A stretch of 64,000 nt of DNA, from positions 62,001 through 126,000 of the forward strand of contig NZ_BDCU01000033.1 of NCBI RefSeq assembly GCF_001618425.1, given 5' to 3'. Source of the DNA: Nocardia fusca NBRC 14340. GTDB lineage: Bacteria > Actinomycetota > Actinomycetes > Mycobacteriales > Mycobacteriaceae. Below, in pieces: positions 8,159-16,054 of this stretch. Under the pieces are notes generated by a model. The model saw only the letters and a list, made by a program, of their open reading frames with translations, was not told the origin of the DNA and made no database searches. How positions within the stretch are numbered: the stretch's first letter is position 1; every line of letters starts with the position of its first letter. The position numbers and the translations under genes are program-made.

Positions 8159-9418
8159 TCAGTGGTCGGGCAGCCAGTTGCCGTGCAGGCCCAGTGGTAC
8201 GCGGGCGGGCAGGTGGATACGCGCGACGGGTTCACCGGTGAAGTCCTGAGCGGCCAGCACGACCAGATCGGCAGCGTTGCGGTGCGGATCGTGTACGTAG
8301 GCGAGTAGATATCCCTCGTCTTCCCCCGGCCCGGTGGCCGCGAACACCGCCTCGCCCACAGTTTCCGCTGCCCCGAACGCGTGCACCTCCGCGGTGCCCC
8401 GCTGAAAATCGTGTTTGACCAGTGCGTTGGTGAAGGCCTCGTCCGGTGCCGCACCCTCGGATACGAACGGTATCCCGTACAGGGCCGTCGCGGCGGAGTA
8501 GCCGTAGCGGTGGGGGTGCGCGGCGTAGGCGTCGTTGATGCGGGGAAAGTCCTGCGGCCGGTCGTCGATGCGTTGCTGCCGGACCGTGTCGGTGGTGAGG
8601 GTCCAACGATCCAACACCGGCCGGATCGCGCCGGGGTCGGCGGGATCGAACGGCCCTTGGGCGGTGACCAGGTCCACGACGACCGAATCACCGTCGTCGT
8701 AGGCGTTGAGCGTATGACTGACATGCACAGGGTCGATATCGTGCCACCGCACCTCTCCACCCGTCCGCGGCATCACGCCCACACGTGTGGGGTGCTCCGG
8801 CAGCCATCGGCAGTCGAATCCGTCGAAACCCAGCGGAGTATCCCAGAGCACCACATGGTCGCCGGTGAGCGCGAAGTCGTGCAGAAACGGTGTCCGCGGC
8901 ATCGCGATCGGCACGGTGCGAACCACCGCGCCCACGGTATCGGTCACGATGTACTGCACGAACTCACGGCCGGGCATATAAGACAGGGAATGCAACTCTC
9001 CAGTACGTGGGTCGTGTTTGGAATGCGCTCCCGCGGTGAACCCCTCGGCCGTCGCTCCCAACTGGCAAAATCCCACGGTGTTCAGCTCGTCGTCCAGCAG
9101 CGCCGGCGGCAGTCCGCCCTCCGCCATGGCGAAGGTCTGCCCCGCATGTTCGATCACATGCACCATGGGCGCAAATCCCGGGACACGCACGAAACGGTTG
9201 CGATACCACTCGGCCCGCCCGTCGCGCAGCCGCACCCCATGCACCATGCCCTGACCCATCCCCCACACATGGGTGCCCGGATCCTCCACGCCCACCGGGT
9301 TAGGGCCGTTGCGCACATATCGGCCACCGAGTTCGGCCGGGATACGCCCGGTCAGCGGCAAGTCGTAGGCCGTGATCTCTACCTGTACGGGCGCGAAATG
9401 ACCTTCCAGATACCTCAT
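8159..9418 (-). CDS. Carotenoid oxygenase (RPE65/apocarotenoid dioxygenase family)
   Basis: This 419-residue protein is a seven-bladed propeller enzyme with the four iron-binding histidines visible: His132 (GAHSKHDP), His180 (FLHDFAL), His235 (SHTLNAY) and His412 (LHGNWLP). The N-terminal GRYVRNGPNP and GMGQGMVHG motifs are also present. Members cleave carotenoids, apocarotenoids, stilbenes or lignin-derived olefins. The substrate is not evident because no carotenoid biosynthesis gene is nearby. It is transcribed ahead of the GntR-TetR regulator, from a promoter region containing a perfect 12-bp palindrome. Confidence 0.92.
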   Translation of the reverse strand: MRYLEGHFAPVQVEITAYDLPLTGRIPAELGGRYVRNGPNPVGVEDPGTHVWGMGQGMVHGVRLRDGRAEWYRNRFVRVPGFAPMVHVIEHAGQTFAMAEGGLPPALLDDELNTVGFCQLGATAEGFTAGAHSKHDPRTGELHSLSYMPGREFVQYIVTDTVGAVVRTVPIAMPRTPFLHDFALTGDHVVLWDTPLGFDGFDCRWLPEHPTRVGVMPRTGGEVRWHDIDPVHVSHTLNAYDDGDSVVVDLVTAQGPFDPADPGAIRPVLDRWTLTTDTVRQQRIDDRPQDFPRINDAYAAHPHRYGYSAATALYGIPFVSEGAAPDEAFTNALVKHDFQRGTAEVHAFGAAETVGEAVFAATGPGEDEGYLLAYVHDPHRNAADLVVLAAQDFTGEPVARIHLPARVPLGLHGNWLPDH

Positions 9419-9478
9419 GAGAACACCGTAGGAATCGATGCCCTGAAGGCGCTCCCGCGCACCACAACCACCGCGCTG

Positions 9479-9490
9479 TGTACTAGTACA
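9479..9490. promoter_or_regulatory. Candidate GntR-TetR operator
   Basis: The perfect palindrome tgtactagtaca lies 61 bases upstream of the carotenoid oxygenase start. Its outer GT...AC spacing is the sort of site GntR proteins bind. The match to the regulator at 7231 is inferred from position only. Confidence 0.5.
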
Positions 9491-9590
9491 GGCCGCACCG
9501 CGTGGCGGCCGATTACGGGCCCCTCGCCAACGGGCCGCACTGCCTCATGTCCGCAAAAGGACAGAATACGAACAACCTCATGTCTTCCAC

Positions 9591-9646
9591 GATCGTTTAC
9601 CAGCGATGATCCTTACATTCTGTCCAAGAATGCATCAATTTTGAAC
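9591..9646 (+). repeat. Dispersed repeat copy B
   Basis: The left block tttaccagcgatgat and right block gtccaagaatgcatc-aattttgaac match copies A, C and D in order and spacing. Just upstream an additional inverted pair ggacagaat / attctgtcc brackets the left block. It lies between the oxygenase promoter and the alpha/beta hydrolase module. Confidence 0.65.
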
Positions 9647-9819
9647 GTCACTGGTGCACTGGACGGAGTGCCAGAACGCCGATTGTGCGACTCGCAGGGG
9701 TGAGTGGCGGTGATTTTGCACTCGCCTGTTGGCCGGGATTGATTACCGGAAGAGGTCGCGTCCTGTGGTGTAGAGCTGAATCGACCGGGGTGGGGCCGAT
9801 GCCTTGTAGGCGGTCACTT

Positions 9820-9842
9820 CTTCTTGACTGGCAGTCAAGAAG
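9820..9842. promoter_or_regulatory. TetR operator 1 (distal)
   Basis: A perfect inverted repeat has 10-base arms cttcttgact and agtcaagaag around ggc. It lies 77 bases upstream of the hydrolase GTG and has the same design as the site at 9863-9889. Confidence 0.7.
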
Positions 9843-9862
9843 TTCATATCGTGGCCGAGACA

Positions 9863-9889
9863 AGTTTCTTGGACGACGTCCAAGAAACT
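9863..9889. promoter_or_regulatory. TetR operator 2 (proximal)
   Basis: A perfect inverted repeat has 12-base arms agtttcttggac and gtccaagaaact around gac, and ends 29 bases before the hydrolase start. Both sites share the core TTCTTG-N-CAAGAA design. A third, weaker copy precedes the tetR gene at 11679. Confidence 0.75.
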
Positions 9890-9918
9890 GCGTGGGCAGA
9901 TAGGCGGAGGAAAATATC

Positions 9919-11043
9919 GTGAACCGTGGCGAATCGAGCGCTCGTGTGGGCGAGGGACTGCAGTTCGGTCGGCGTGATGTTTCGTTCTTCTCAGGTGGAC
10001 AGCGATGTGCGGCTTGGCTGTACAGCCCCTCGGATTCGGAGTCGCAGCGTCCGTTGGTGATCATGGGGCACGGGTTGGGTGCGGTACGGCAGATGCGGTT
10101 GGACGCATACGCCGAGCGCTTCGCCGCGGCGGGTTGGTCGGTGCTGGTGTTCGACTACCGTCATCTCGGTGCCAGCGAAGGCCGACCGCGCCAGCTGCTC
10201 GATATCGGCAGACAGCTCGCCGACTGGCATGCCGCGTTGGCATATGTGCGGTCGCTGCCGGAGGTCGATATCGACAGGATCGCGTTGTGGGGCAGTTCTT
10301 TCGGTGGTGGTCACGTGCTGCAGATCGCCTCTCGGGACCCGCGGGTGGTGGCGGTGGTAGCCCAGTGTCCGTTCACCGACGGACCGGCCTCGTTGTGGTC
10401 GCGGCTGCGAAGCGGACCACTGAGCGCGGTGGCTCTGACTGCGCTGGGTGTAGTCGACACCGTCGGCTCCTGGATCGGCGCGAAGCCCCTCTTGATGCCG
10501 ATGGCGGGCGCGTCGTGGATGCCGGCGTTCGTGGCCTCACCCGATGCGGTCGCGGGAGCTTCGGAATTGCTACCTGCCGGTACCCGGTTGTCCCGGCGCA
10601 CCAGCACGCTGCTGGCACGGATGCCGTCGTTTCGGGCGCAGGTGTCGAGGAACATCGTCATGACCGCCGTCGAGGACGGCGCGGAGAACTCGATGATGCT
10701 CGGCCGTGACAGCATGTGGGGAGTCCTGCGGGGCGCCGACGGCGATTTCGACGCCGCCAACGCAATCGCCGCCCGCCTGGTCCTACGACTGCCGCTGTAT
10801 CGGCCGGGGCGCGCCATGGCCCGCACCACCACACCGACACTGCTGTGCGTATGCGACCACGACGCCGCGGCGCCCGCGAAAACCACACTGCGGCGCGCCG
10901 AAGGCCTGGCCCATGTCGACGTACGGACCTATCCCTGTGACCACTTCGACATCTACATAGGGCCCATCTTCGAACGCGCGGTCAGCGACCAGATCCATTT
11001 CCTGGCCACACAATTCGGTGACACCGCGGCCACCACGCTGTAG
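9919..11043 (+). CDS. Alpha/beta hydrolase
   Basis: This 374-residue protein has the nucleophile elbow GSSFGG (Ser127), the oxyanion region GHGLGAV, an acidic residue in CDHDAAAPA and the terminal histidine in CDHFDIY. The N-terminal half resembles X-Pro dipeptidyl-peptidase-like or dienelactone-hydrolase-like acyl hydrolases. The substrate is unknown. The GTG start follows an AGGCGGAGG ribosome site 9 bases upstream. Two strong palindromes (9820-9842 and 9863-9889) precede it, and a TetR gene faces it at the 3' end, so it is very probably repressed by that TetR. Confidence 0.88.
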   Translation: MNRGESSARVGEGLQFGRRDVSFFSGGQRCAAWLYSPSDSESQRPLVIMGHGLGAVRQMRLDAYAERFAAAGWSVLVFDYRHLGASEGRPRQLLDIGRQLADWHAALAYVRSLPEVDIDRIALWGSSFGGGHVLQIASRDPRVVAVVAQCPFTDGPASLWSRLRSGPLSAVALTALGVVDTVGSWIGAKPLLMPMAGASWMPAFVASPDAVAGASELLPAGTRLSRRTSTLLARMPSFRAQVSRNIVMTAVEDGAENSMMLGRDSMWGVLRGADGDFDAANAIAARLVLRLPLYRPGRAMARTTTPTLLCVCDHDAAAPAKTTLRRAEGLAHVDVRTYPCDHFDIYIGPIFERAVSDQIHFLATQFGDTAATTL

Positions 11044-11075
11044 CAGGGCGCATCGTCGAACCGGATCGGAAATGG

Positions 11076-11636
11076 TCAGCCGGCCGCAATGGCGATGCCA
11101 CGCGCACTGCGTAGCAGCGTCTCGATCACCGCACGCTTGCGGGAGTCCGCACCCGGATGCATCAGCAATCCCTCGACGACGAAAACCCCGATCTCGACCA
11201 TCGCCGCCAACTCGTCCTCGGCAACTCCGATCTCGGCCAGATCGACCATGAACAACGCCTCGGCTACCGTGTGGAACTGTTCATGCCAGTCCCGGACGGC
11301 CTGCGATTCCTTGGCGCGGGCGTGCACCGTGGTCACCAACCGGCTCACCTGCTCCAACTCTCCGACCACCCACAGCAAACGATCAACCACATCGATAGCG
11401 CCCATGGCACCATAGCGATCCATCGCCTCGGCCAACACCTCATCGAGCACCGCGATCAACACAGCGTCCTTGTCGCGGAAATACCAGTACAGCGTGTTGG
11501 ACACCACGCCCGCGTCCTGGGCGATCCGTGTCATCGACGCCGCGTCGTACCCCTGCTCGGTGAACAGCCGCCGAGCAGCGGCCACGATCTCGGCCCGCTT
11601 CTCCTCACGATCTCGAGGACGTCTATTTCGAGGCAT
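11076..11636 (-). CDS. TetR-family repressor
   Basis: This 186-residue protein has an N-terminal helix-turn-helix (ARRLFTEQGYDAASMTRIAQ, then DAGVVSNTLYWYFRDKD) and an alpha-helical ligand/dimer domain. ATG at 11636. It is convergent with the hydrolase at 9919 (33 bases apart). The same palindrome type occurs before both genes, a good sign that it regulates both itself and the hydrolase. Confidence 0.9.
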   Translation of the reverse strand: MPRNRRPRDREEKRAEIVAAARRLFTEQGYDAASMTRIAQDAGVVSNTLYWYFRDKDAVLIAVLDEVLAEAMDRYGAMGAIDVVDRLLWVVGELEQVSRLVTTVHARAKESQAVRDWHEQFHTVAEALFMVDLAEIGVAEDELAAMVEIGVFVVEGLLMHPGADSRKRAVIETLLRSARGIAIAAG

Positions 11637-11678
11637 CTCCGGTCCCGACTCATCGCTGTTGCACCCGACCCGAGCCTA

Positions 11679-11697
11679 TCTTGGACACCCCTCAAGA
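11679..11697. promoter_or_regulatory. Candidate TetR autoregulatory operator
   Basis: The arms tcttggac and cctcaaga flank a 3-base centre. This is an imperfect version of the 9820 and 9863 operators with the same spacing, 43 bases upstream of the tetR start. Confidence 0.55.
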
Positions 11698-11756
11698 ATG
11701 CGGTGGGTGCCACCGCGGCCAGAAGTCCGAGCATCGCGGAACAAGATCGCCGACGC

Positions 11757-11857
11757 ATGTTCATCAATAGAGTTGGACAGTCACTGGATGGAAAAGCATT
11801 GATCACCAGCGATTATCTGTTGCAGCGGCGTCCAAGAATGCTTCGGTTGATGAACAT
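11757..11857 (+). repeat. Dispersed repeat copy C with terminal inverted repeat
   Basis: The core (11799-11856) has atcaccagcgattat and gtccaagaatgcttcggttg followed by atgaac at family spacing. The 101-bp stretch is closed by a perfect 11-bp inverted repeat, atgttcatcaa at 11757 and ttgatgaacat at 11847. This could be the ends of a small non-autonomous element. It lies between the tetR promoter and the MFS module. Confidence 0.55.
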
Positions 11858-11880
11858 CATCCCCAGCTGCCTACCTACAT

Positions 11881-11904
11881 ACATGTGCACACTTGCGCAC
11901 TTGT
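11881..11904. promoter_or_regulatory. ArsR/SmtB-type operator
   Basis: An imperfect 12-2x palindrome reads acatgtgcacac then ttgcgcacttgt. It lies 15 bases upstream of the MFS GTG, overlapping where the promoter must be. It is the likely binding site of the ArsR protein encoded at the end of the operon. Confidence 0.6.
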
Positions 11905-11919
11905 AGCTATTCTTGCTGT

Positions 11920-13152
11920 GTGCTCGATGTGTTGAGAGATCGTGTGTTCGGTCGGTTGTTCACCGCGCAGGTGGTGGCGTTGGTGGGGACCGGCTTGTTG
12001 ACTGTGGCGTTGGGGCTGCTGGCCTATGACCTGGCCGGTGGTTCGGCGGGTGCGGTCTTGGGGACGGCGCTGGCGATCAAGATGGTGGCCTACGTGGGCG
12101 TGGCGCCGGTGATCGCGGCGGTGACCGATCGGGTACCGCGCCGTGTGCTGCTGGTGTCGGCGGATGTGGTGCGGGCGGTGGTGGCGCTGGCGTTGCCGTT
12201 CGTGGATCAGGTGTGGCAGATCTATGTGCTGATCTTCGTTTTGCAGGCCGCGTCGGCGACGTTCACTCCGGCGTTCCAGTCGCTGATCCCGTCGGTGCTG
12301 CCGCGGGAGGCCGATTACACGCGGGCGTTGTCGTTGTCGCGGCTGGCCTATGACCTGGAAGCGGTGTGTTCGCCGTTGCTGGCGGCGGTGGCGTTGACCG
12401 TGATCGACTATCACGCGCTGTTTCTCGGGACGGTCGCCGGTTTCGTCGGGTCGGCGGTGCTGGTGCTGACCACCGCGCTGCCGCCCGTGCCGAGCGCGGA
12501 GCGGCGGGCGCCGCTGACCGCGCGGATCGTGGCCGGTGCGCGGGTGATGGCGGGGCGGCCGGTGCTGCGGGGGCTGCTGGCGTTGAACCTGGTGGTCGCT
12601 GCCGCGACCGCGCTGGTGCTGGTCAACACGGTGGTCTATGTGCGGGATCTGCTCGGTGGCACCGATACCGGTGTCGCGGTCGCACTCGGTGCCTATGGTG
12701 CGGGGTCGATGCTGGTGGCGTTGGGGATGCCGCGGCTGCTGACCGATATCGCGGATCGGGCGGTGATGCTGGCCGGCGCCGCTGTGGTCGCGACCGGATT
12801 GGCCGGCACTACGCTGCTGCTGACCGCCGAGCCCGGCCAGTGGCTCGGGTGGGCAGGACTGTTGGGGTTGTGGGCGATGCTGGGGGCAGGCACCTCGTTG
12901 ATCAACACCCCGTCGGCGCGGCTGCTGCGGTATCAGACCGCCGAGGAGGATCGGGCCGCGGTGTTCACCGCCCAGTTCTCGCTGTCGCATGCCGGGTTCC
13001 TGCTCACCTATCCGTTGGCCGGGTGGGTGGGTACCGGTGTGGGTCAGGTCGCTGCCGCGGCCGTCTCAGCGGTGATCGCTACACTCGCAGCAATCACAGC
13101 CGCCCGGTTGTGGCCCGCCCGCGAGCCGACTGCTCTGGTGGCAGCGCGATGA
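11920..13152 (+). CDS. MFS transporter
   Basis: This roughly 410-residue hydrophobic protein has 10-12 predicted membrane segments and the MFS loop signature TDRVPRRVLLVSADVVRA after the second helix. GTG 11920 was preferred to an upstream TTG that would overlap the operator. The gene ends in an ATGA overlap with the ArsR gene, so the pair is one operon. MFS-ArsR pairs of this type are usually metal or metalloid efflux units. The histidine-rich tail of the regulator supports a divalent metal, but the substrate is inferred. Confidence 0.88.
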   Translation: MLDVLRDRVFGRLFTAQVVALVGTGLLTVALGLLAYDLAGGSAGAVLGTALAIKMVAYVGVAPVIAAVTDRVPRRVLLVSADVVRAVVALALPFVDQVWQIYVLIFVLQAASATFTPAFQSLIPSVLPREADYTRALSLSRLAYDLEAVCSPLLAAVALTVIDYHALFLGTVAGFVGSAVLVLTTALPPVPSAERRAPLTARIVAGARVMAGRPVLRGLLALNLVVAAATALVLVNTVVYVRDLLGGTDTGVAVALGAYGAGSMLVALGMPRLLTDIADRAVMLAGAAVVATGLAGTTLLLTAEPGQWLGWAGLLGLWAMLGAGTSLINTPSARLLRYQTAEEDRAAVFTAQFSLSHAGFLLTYPLAGWVGTGVGQVAAAAVSAVIATLAAITAARLWPAREPTALVAAR

Positions 13153-13529
13153 AAGTGGTGACGCATATGGCCGACCGCGCTTCCGGGTCGCCCGAGCCCA
13201 GCCTCACTCATCCCGGCGCCCCGGACCCCGAACGCTTGGATGCTGCCGCTGGGGTGTTCGGGATGCTGGCCGAACCGACCCGGCTACATATTCTGTGGCT
13301 GCTCACCCAGGGCGAGGCCGATGTCACCGCCCTGACCGAAGCTTCCGGTGCGTCCCGGACCGCGGTCAGCCAGCATCTGGCGAAACTCCGTTTCACCGGT
13401 CTGGTCGACACCCGCAAGGACGGCCGCCGCGTCATCTACCGGCTGCGCGGCGGGCACATGTCCCGGTTGATCCGCGAAGGTTTCAACCACGCCGACCACG
13501 TCGTCACCGGCGAACCACCCCACGAATAG
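13149..13529 (+). CDS. ArsR/SmtB-family metalloregulator
   Basis: This 126-residue protein has a winged helix-turn-helix (DVTALTEASGASRTAVSQHL, then AKLRFTGLVDTRKDGRRVIYRL). A C-terminal helix and tail rich in potential metal ligands follows (GGHMSR, FNHADHVV, GEPPHE), an arrangement like nickel/cobalt-sensing NmtR-type members. It is translationally coupled to the MFS gene (ATGA); MADRASG at 13167 is an alternative start. Its last 26 bases overlap the convergent fetB-like gene. It probably represses its operon through the site at 11881-11904. Confidence 0.88.
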   Translation: MKVVTHMADRASGSPEPSLTHPGAPDPERLDAAAGVFGMLAEPTRLHILWLLTQGEADVTALTEASGASRTAVSQHLAKLRFTGLVDTRKDGRRVIYRLRGGHMSRLIREGFNHADHVVTGEPPHE

Positions 13530-14322
13530 TCCACCGGCCCGGCCCGCCGGCGGTTTCCGGCGTGCGGAGCCGGTGGGCGGTGGTGTCGAACAGTGCGTGG
13601 TGGGCGAGATAGGCGCTGGTGGTCGCCGCCGATGTCGCGGCCGCCAACAGCATGTACATGACGACGACCTGATAGCGGATCGCGGTCAGCGGGTCAACAC
13701 CGGCGATGATCAGCCCGGTCATCGCACCCGGGAGGCTGACCAGCCCGACAACTTTCGTTGAATCGATGGCCGGGAGCAGAGCGGTGCGGACCGCGGAACG
13801 CCGGTGCGGGGCGAACGCGGCAGTGGCCGGCATGCCCAGCGCGAGACGGGTTTCGATCGCGGGCCGATGATGGCCCACGTCCTCGGCGACCCGCAGCAGC
13901 GTCACACCGCCGGCCTGCATGGCGGTCGCGATGACCATGCCCGAGATCGGGATCATCACCTCGGCCCGAACCGCCAGGACACCGAATACGGTGAGCGCGA
14001 CCAGCACCGGAAGCGACCCGGTGGCGATCGCTATCGTGGCCAGAACCCGGGCGCGGGGCACGACGCGGCCGCGGCGGCCGGCGACCTGTCCGGCGATCAG
14101 CAGCATCACCGCGATCCAGCCGAGGATCCCCGCGGTAGCGGCGTGCGCGAACAGCAGCAGCAACACCGCCCCGACCGCCGCCAGCTGCGCGGCGGCGCGG
14201 ACCGCCGCGGTCACCAGATCGCGGGTCAGGCCCAGCCGCTGATACCCGGCGGCGGCCACCGCGACACCCACCAACGGAACTGCGGCCGCCACCTGCCACC
14301 AGGTCATCGCTGTGGCGTTCAC
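13504..14322 (-). CDS. fetB: FetB/UPF0014-family ABC transporter permease
   Basis: This 272-residue membrane protein has about seven hydrophobic segments and conserved UPF0014 blocks (AVRAAAQLAAVG, VIATAMQAGGVTL, LPAIDSTKVVGLVSLPGAMTGLI with the SLPGAMTG motif). Homologues (E. coli FetB/YbbM) form an iron exporter with FetA that helps against oxidative stress. It is the last gene of the minus-strand block chrB-N, chrB-C, fetA, fetB, joined to fetA by a 4-base overlap. Linkage to chromate genes suggests metal or oxidative stress. The transported ion here is inferred. Confidence 0.85.
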   Translation of the reverse strand: MNATAMTWWQVAAAVPLVGVAVAAAGYQRLGLTRDLVTAAVRAAAQLAAVGAVLLLLFAHAATAGILGWIAVMLLIAGQVAGRRGRVVPRARVLATIAIATGSLPVLVALTVFGVLAVRAEVMIPISGMVIATAMQAGGVTLLRVAEDVGHHRPAIETRLALGMPATAAFAPHRRSAVRTALLPAIDSTKVVGLVSLPGAMTGLIIAGVDPLTAIRYQVVVMYMLLAAATSAATTSAYLAHHALFDTTAHRLRTPETAGGPGRWTIRGVVRR

Positions 14323-15056
14323 GAGCGATCACCAGCGGTGGTGCGGCGGCCGTGGTCGAGGGTGACCACCTGGCCGGCGAGACGACGGATCTGGGCGGAG
14401 TCATGGCTGACCAGCACCACTGTTCCACCCGCGGTGGTGAATCCGGCCAGGGTGTGTTCGATCGCGGCCGCGGCGGCCGGGTCCAGGGCGGCGGTGGGCT
14501 CATCGGCCAGCAGCACCTGCGGATCCATCGCCAATGCCCGGGCCAGGCACACCCGGGCGGCCTCCCCTCCGGAGAGCCCGGCGGTGGGGCGGTCACAGAA
14601 CCCGGCGGGCAGACCGGCACGTTCGAGCAGGGCCGCGGCGTCCTCTCGTGTCAGATCGGGTTGCGCACAGCGCAGATCGCCGAGCACGGAGTCGGTGAGC
14701 AGGGTCGGGTGCTGGGCCACCAGCTGGACCCGCCGCCGCAGCGCGAGCACGTCGTAGCGCGCCAGGTCCCTGCCATCGAAAGTGATGCGGCCGGTGTCGG
14801 GGTCGTCGAGTCGGATCAGCAGCCGCAACAGGGAGGATTTGCCCGCACCGCTGGGACCGGTGAGCACGGTACAGACCCCGCCCGGGATCTCGGCGTCCAC
14901 CGCATCGAGCACCGCCGTTCCAGCACGCCACAAACCGACACCACAGACCTCGAACCCCGGCGCCCGCCGAGGCCGCGGCGGACCTGCCGCCGACTCGACG
15001 CCGGCGTTTCCGGTGACCGGGTGCTCAGGCCGGTTCGCGGCCGAGAAGGGTTTCAC
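14319..15056 (-). CDS. fetA: FetA-like ABC transporter ATP-binding protein
   Basis: This 245-residue protein has Walker A GPSGAGKSS, the signature LSGGEAARVCLARAL and Walker B VLLADEPTAALD, with the H-loop in VLVSHD. It pairs with the UPF0014 permease. The GTG start at 15056 lies inside the end of chrB-C, a 32-base overlap, so translation is likely coupled. A proline-rich N-terminal extension of about 30 residues precedes the nucleotide-binding domain. Confidence 0.85.
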   Translation of the reverse strand: MKPFSAANRPEHPVTGNAGVESAAGPPRPRRAPGFEVCGVGLWRAGTAVLDAVDAEIPGGVCTVLTGPSGAGKSSLLRLLIRLDDPDTGRITFDGRDLARYDVLALRRRVQLVAQHPTLLTDSVLGDLRCAQPDLTREDAAALLERAGLPAGFCDRPTAGLSGGEAARVCLARALAMDPQVLLADEPTAALDPAAAAAIEHTLAGFTTAGGTVVLVSHDSAQIRRLAGQVVTLDHGRRTTAGDRS

Positions 15057-15456
15057 GGCGGTAGTACTCGTAGAGGCCGTCGAAGATCGGACCGGCCACG
15101 GCCAGGGTGTGGGTGTCGTCGCCGATCATCGACAGCCCGCGCAGGACCACGTCCAGGCCGGGTGCCTCGGGGGCGTCGAAGCGTTCGTCGTCGATATCGG
15201 CCTCGTGCACGATCTCGGCGATCCGCCACAGCACCGGATCGGTGAGATCATGGCGGCGCAGGATGGTTTCGAAGCTGCAGTCCCCGCCGTGGTGGCCGAG
15301 TTCGACCCCGCGCATATCGAACGGTGTCGCCTCCGCCGGCACCTCGGCCGGGTCGCCGACGAACACGAACTCCGCCTCCTGGTCGATCTCGCGGCGGATC
15401 AACCAGGCGCAGGCGGCGCGGTCGATGTGGATACCGGCGCGGGTGGCCCATTTCAT
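15025..15456 (-). CDS. ChrB C-terminal-domain chromate resistance protein
   Basis: This 143-residue protein corresponds to the Chrome_Resist (ChrB C-terminal) domain: KWATRAGIHIDRAACAWLIR at the start, then FDMRGVELGHHGGDCSFETI, LWRIAEIVHEADIDDERFD and APGLDVVLRGLSMIGDD. In many bacteria this is fused to the ChrB N-terminal domain. Here the two are separate genes overlapping by ATGA. ChrB senses chromate and controls chrA; the C-terminal part is also linked to chromate reduction or binding. Confidence 0.88.
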   Translation of the reverse strand: MKWATRAGIHIDRAACAWLIRREIDQEAEFVFVGDPAEVPAEATPFDMRGVELGHHGGDCSFETILRRHDLTDPVLWRIAEIVHEADIDDERFDAPEAPGLDVVLRGLSMIGDDTHTLAVAGPIFDGLYEYYRRETLLGREPA

Positions 15457-15977
15457 GCGGACTCCTCGGAGACGTGGTCGGGATGCAACCCCGCCACCGC
15501 GCGCACCGCGACGGCGCGCTCCGGTGGCGGAAAGTAATCGCGGCGCTGGATCCGGCGCAGCTCACCACGCAGCCGGCGCAACGCCCGCAGCCGTTCCGGC
15601 TCGGCCAGCGCGGTGGATTGTTCGGCTTCGGCGATCACCGCGGCGTACTCGACGATACGGGCATCGGCCATCTCCCGAGCCAGGCGTCGTTCGGGCCCGA
15701 GCGCTGCGGGTCGGGCCAGCCACACCATCGCCTCCCCGCCGCCTTCGACGATCTCTTCGGCGATCCAGTCCAGCTGCTCACGGGTGCGGGCATCGGCCGG
15801 TAACGCCACCACCCCGTCGCCGAGGGAGGCCACGCCCAGGCGTTTGAGTTTGCGCCACACCGTGATCCGCGCCGTGGAGGGTTCGCGCGGCATCCGATAC
15901 GACAGCAGCACCCACTGCCCCGCGACCTCCGCCCGCCCGGACGATGCGCTGCGCACACCCTCGCCCTCTGTGACCAT
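15453..15977 (-). CDS. chrB: ChrB N-terminal-domain regulator
   Basis: This 174-residue protein matches the ChrB N-terminal domain (WVLLSYRMPREPSTARITVW, then RKLKRLGVASLGDGVVALP), which binds DNA in characterised ChrB proteins. ATG 15977 was chosen over a TTG at 16007. A TATGGT -10-like box ends a few bases before it, consistent with a leaderless message, and the 14-bp palindrome at 15992 sits over that promoter. It is divergent from chrA. Splitting of ChrB into two genes is the odd feature. Confidence 0.85.
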   Translation of the reverse strand: MVTEGEGVRSASSGRAEVAGQWVLLSYRMPREPSTARITVWRKLKRLGVASLGDGVVALPADARTREQLDWIAEEIVEGGGEAMVWLARPAALGPERRLAREMADARIVEYAAVIAEAEQSTALAEPERLRALRRLRGELRRIQRRDYFPPPERAVAVRAVAGLHPDHVSEESA

Positions 15978-15991
15978 CCGCCCACCATAGC

Positions 15992-16005
15992 GCAACCATG
16001 GTTGC
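15992..16005. promoter_or_regulatory. ChrB operator 1
   Basis: The perfect 14-bp palindrome gcaaccatggttgc lies 15 bases upstream of chrB-N. Its centre is 39 bp from that of operator 2, almost four helical turns. Confidence 0.7.
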
Positions 16006-16030
16006 AATATTTCTCACATTCCTAAACACT

Positions 16031-16044
16031 GCAACCACGGTTAC
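16031..16044. promoter_or_regulatory. ChrB operator 2
   Basis: The near-identical copy gcaaccacggttac ends 10 bases before the chrA ATG. The shared consensus is TGYAACCAYGGTTRCA. One site sits at each end of the divergent promoter region. Confidence 0.7.
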
Positions 16045-16054
16045 ATTTCCCGGC

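Noticed and set aside
9820..9889. Transcription terminators before the 9919 hydrolase
   Set aside because: The two palindromes have only 3-base centres, too short for RNA hairpin loops, and are matched to a TetR gene, so operators are more likely.
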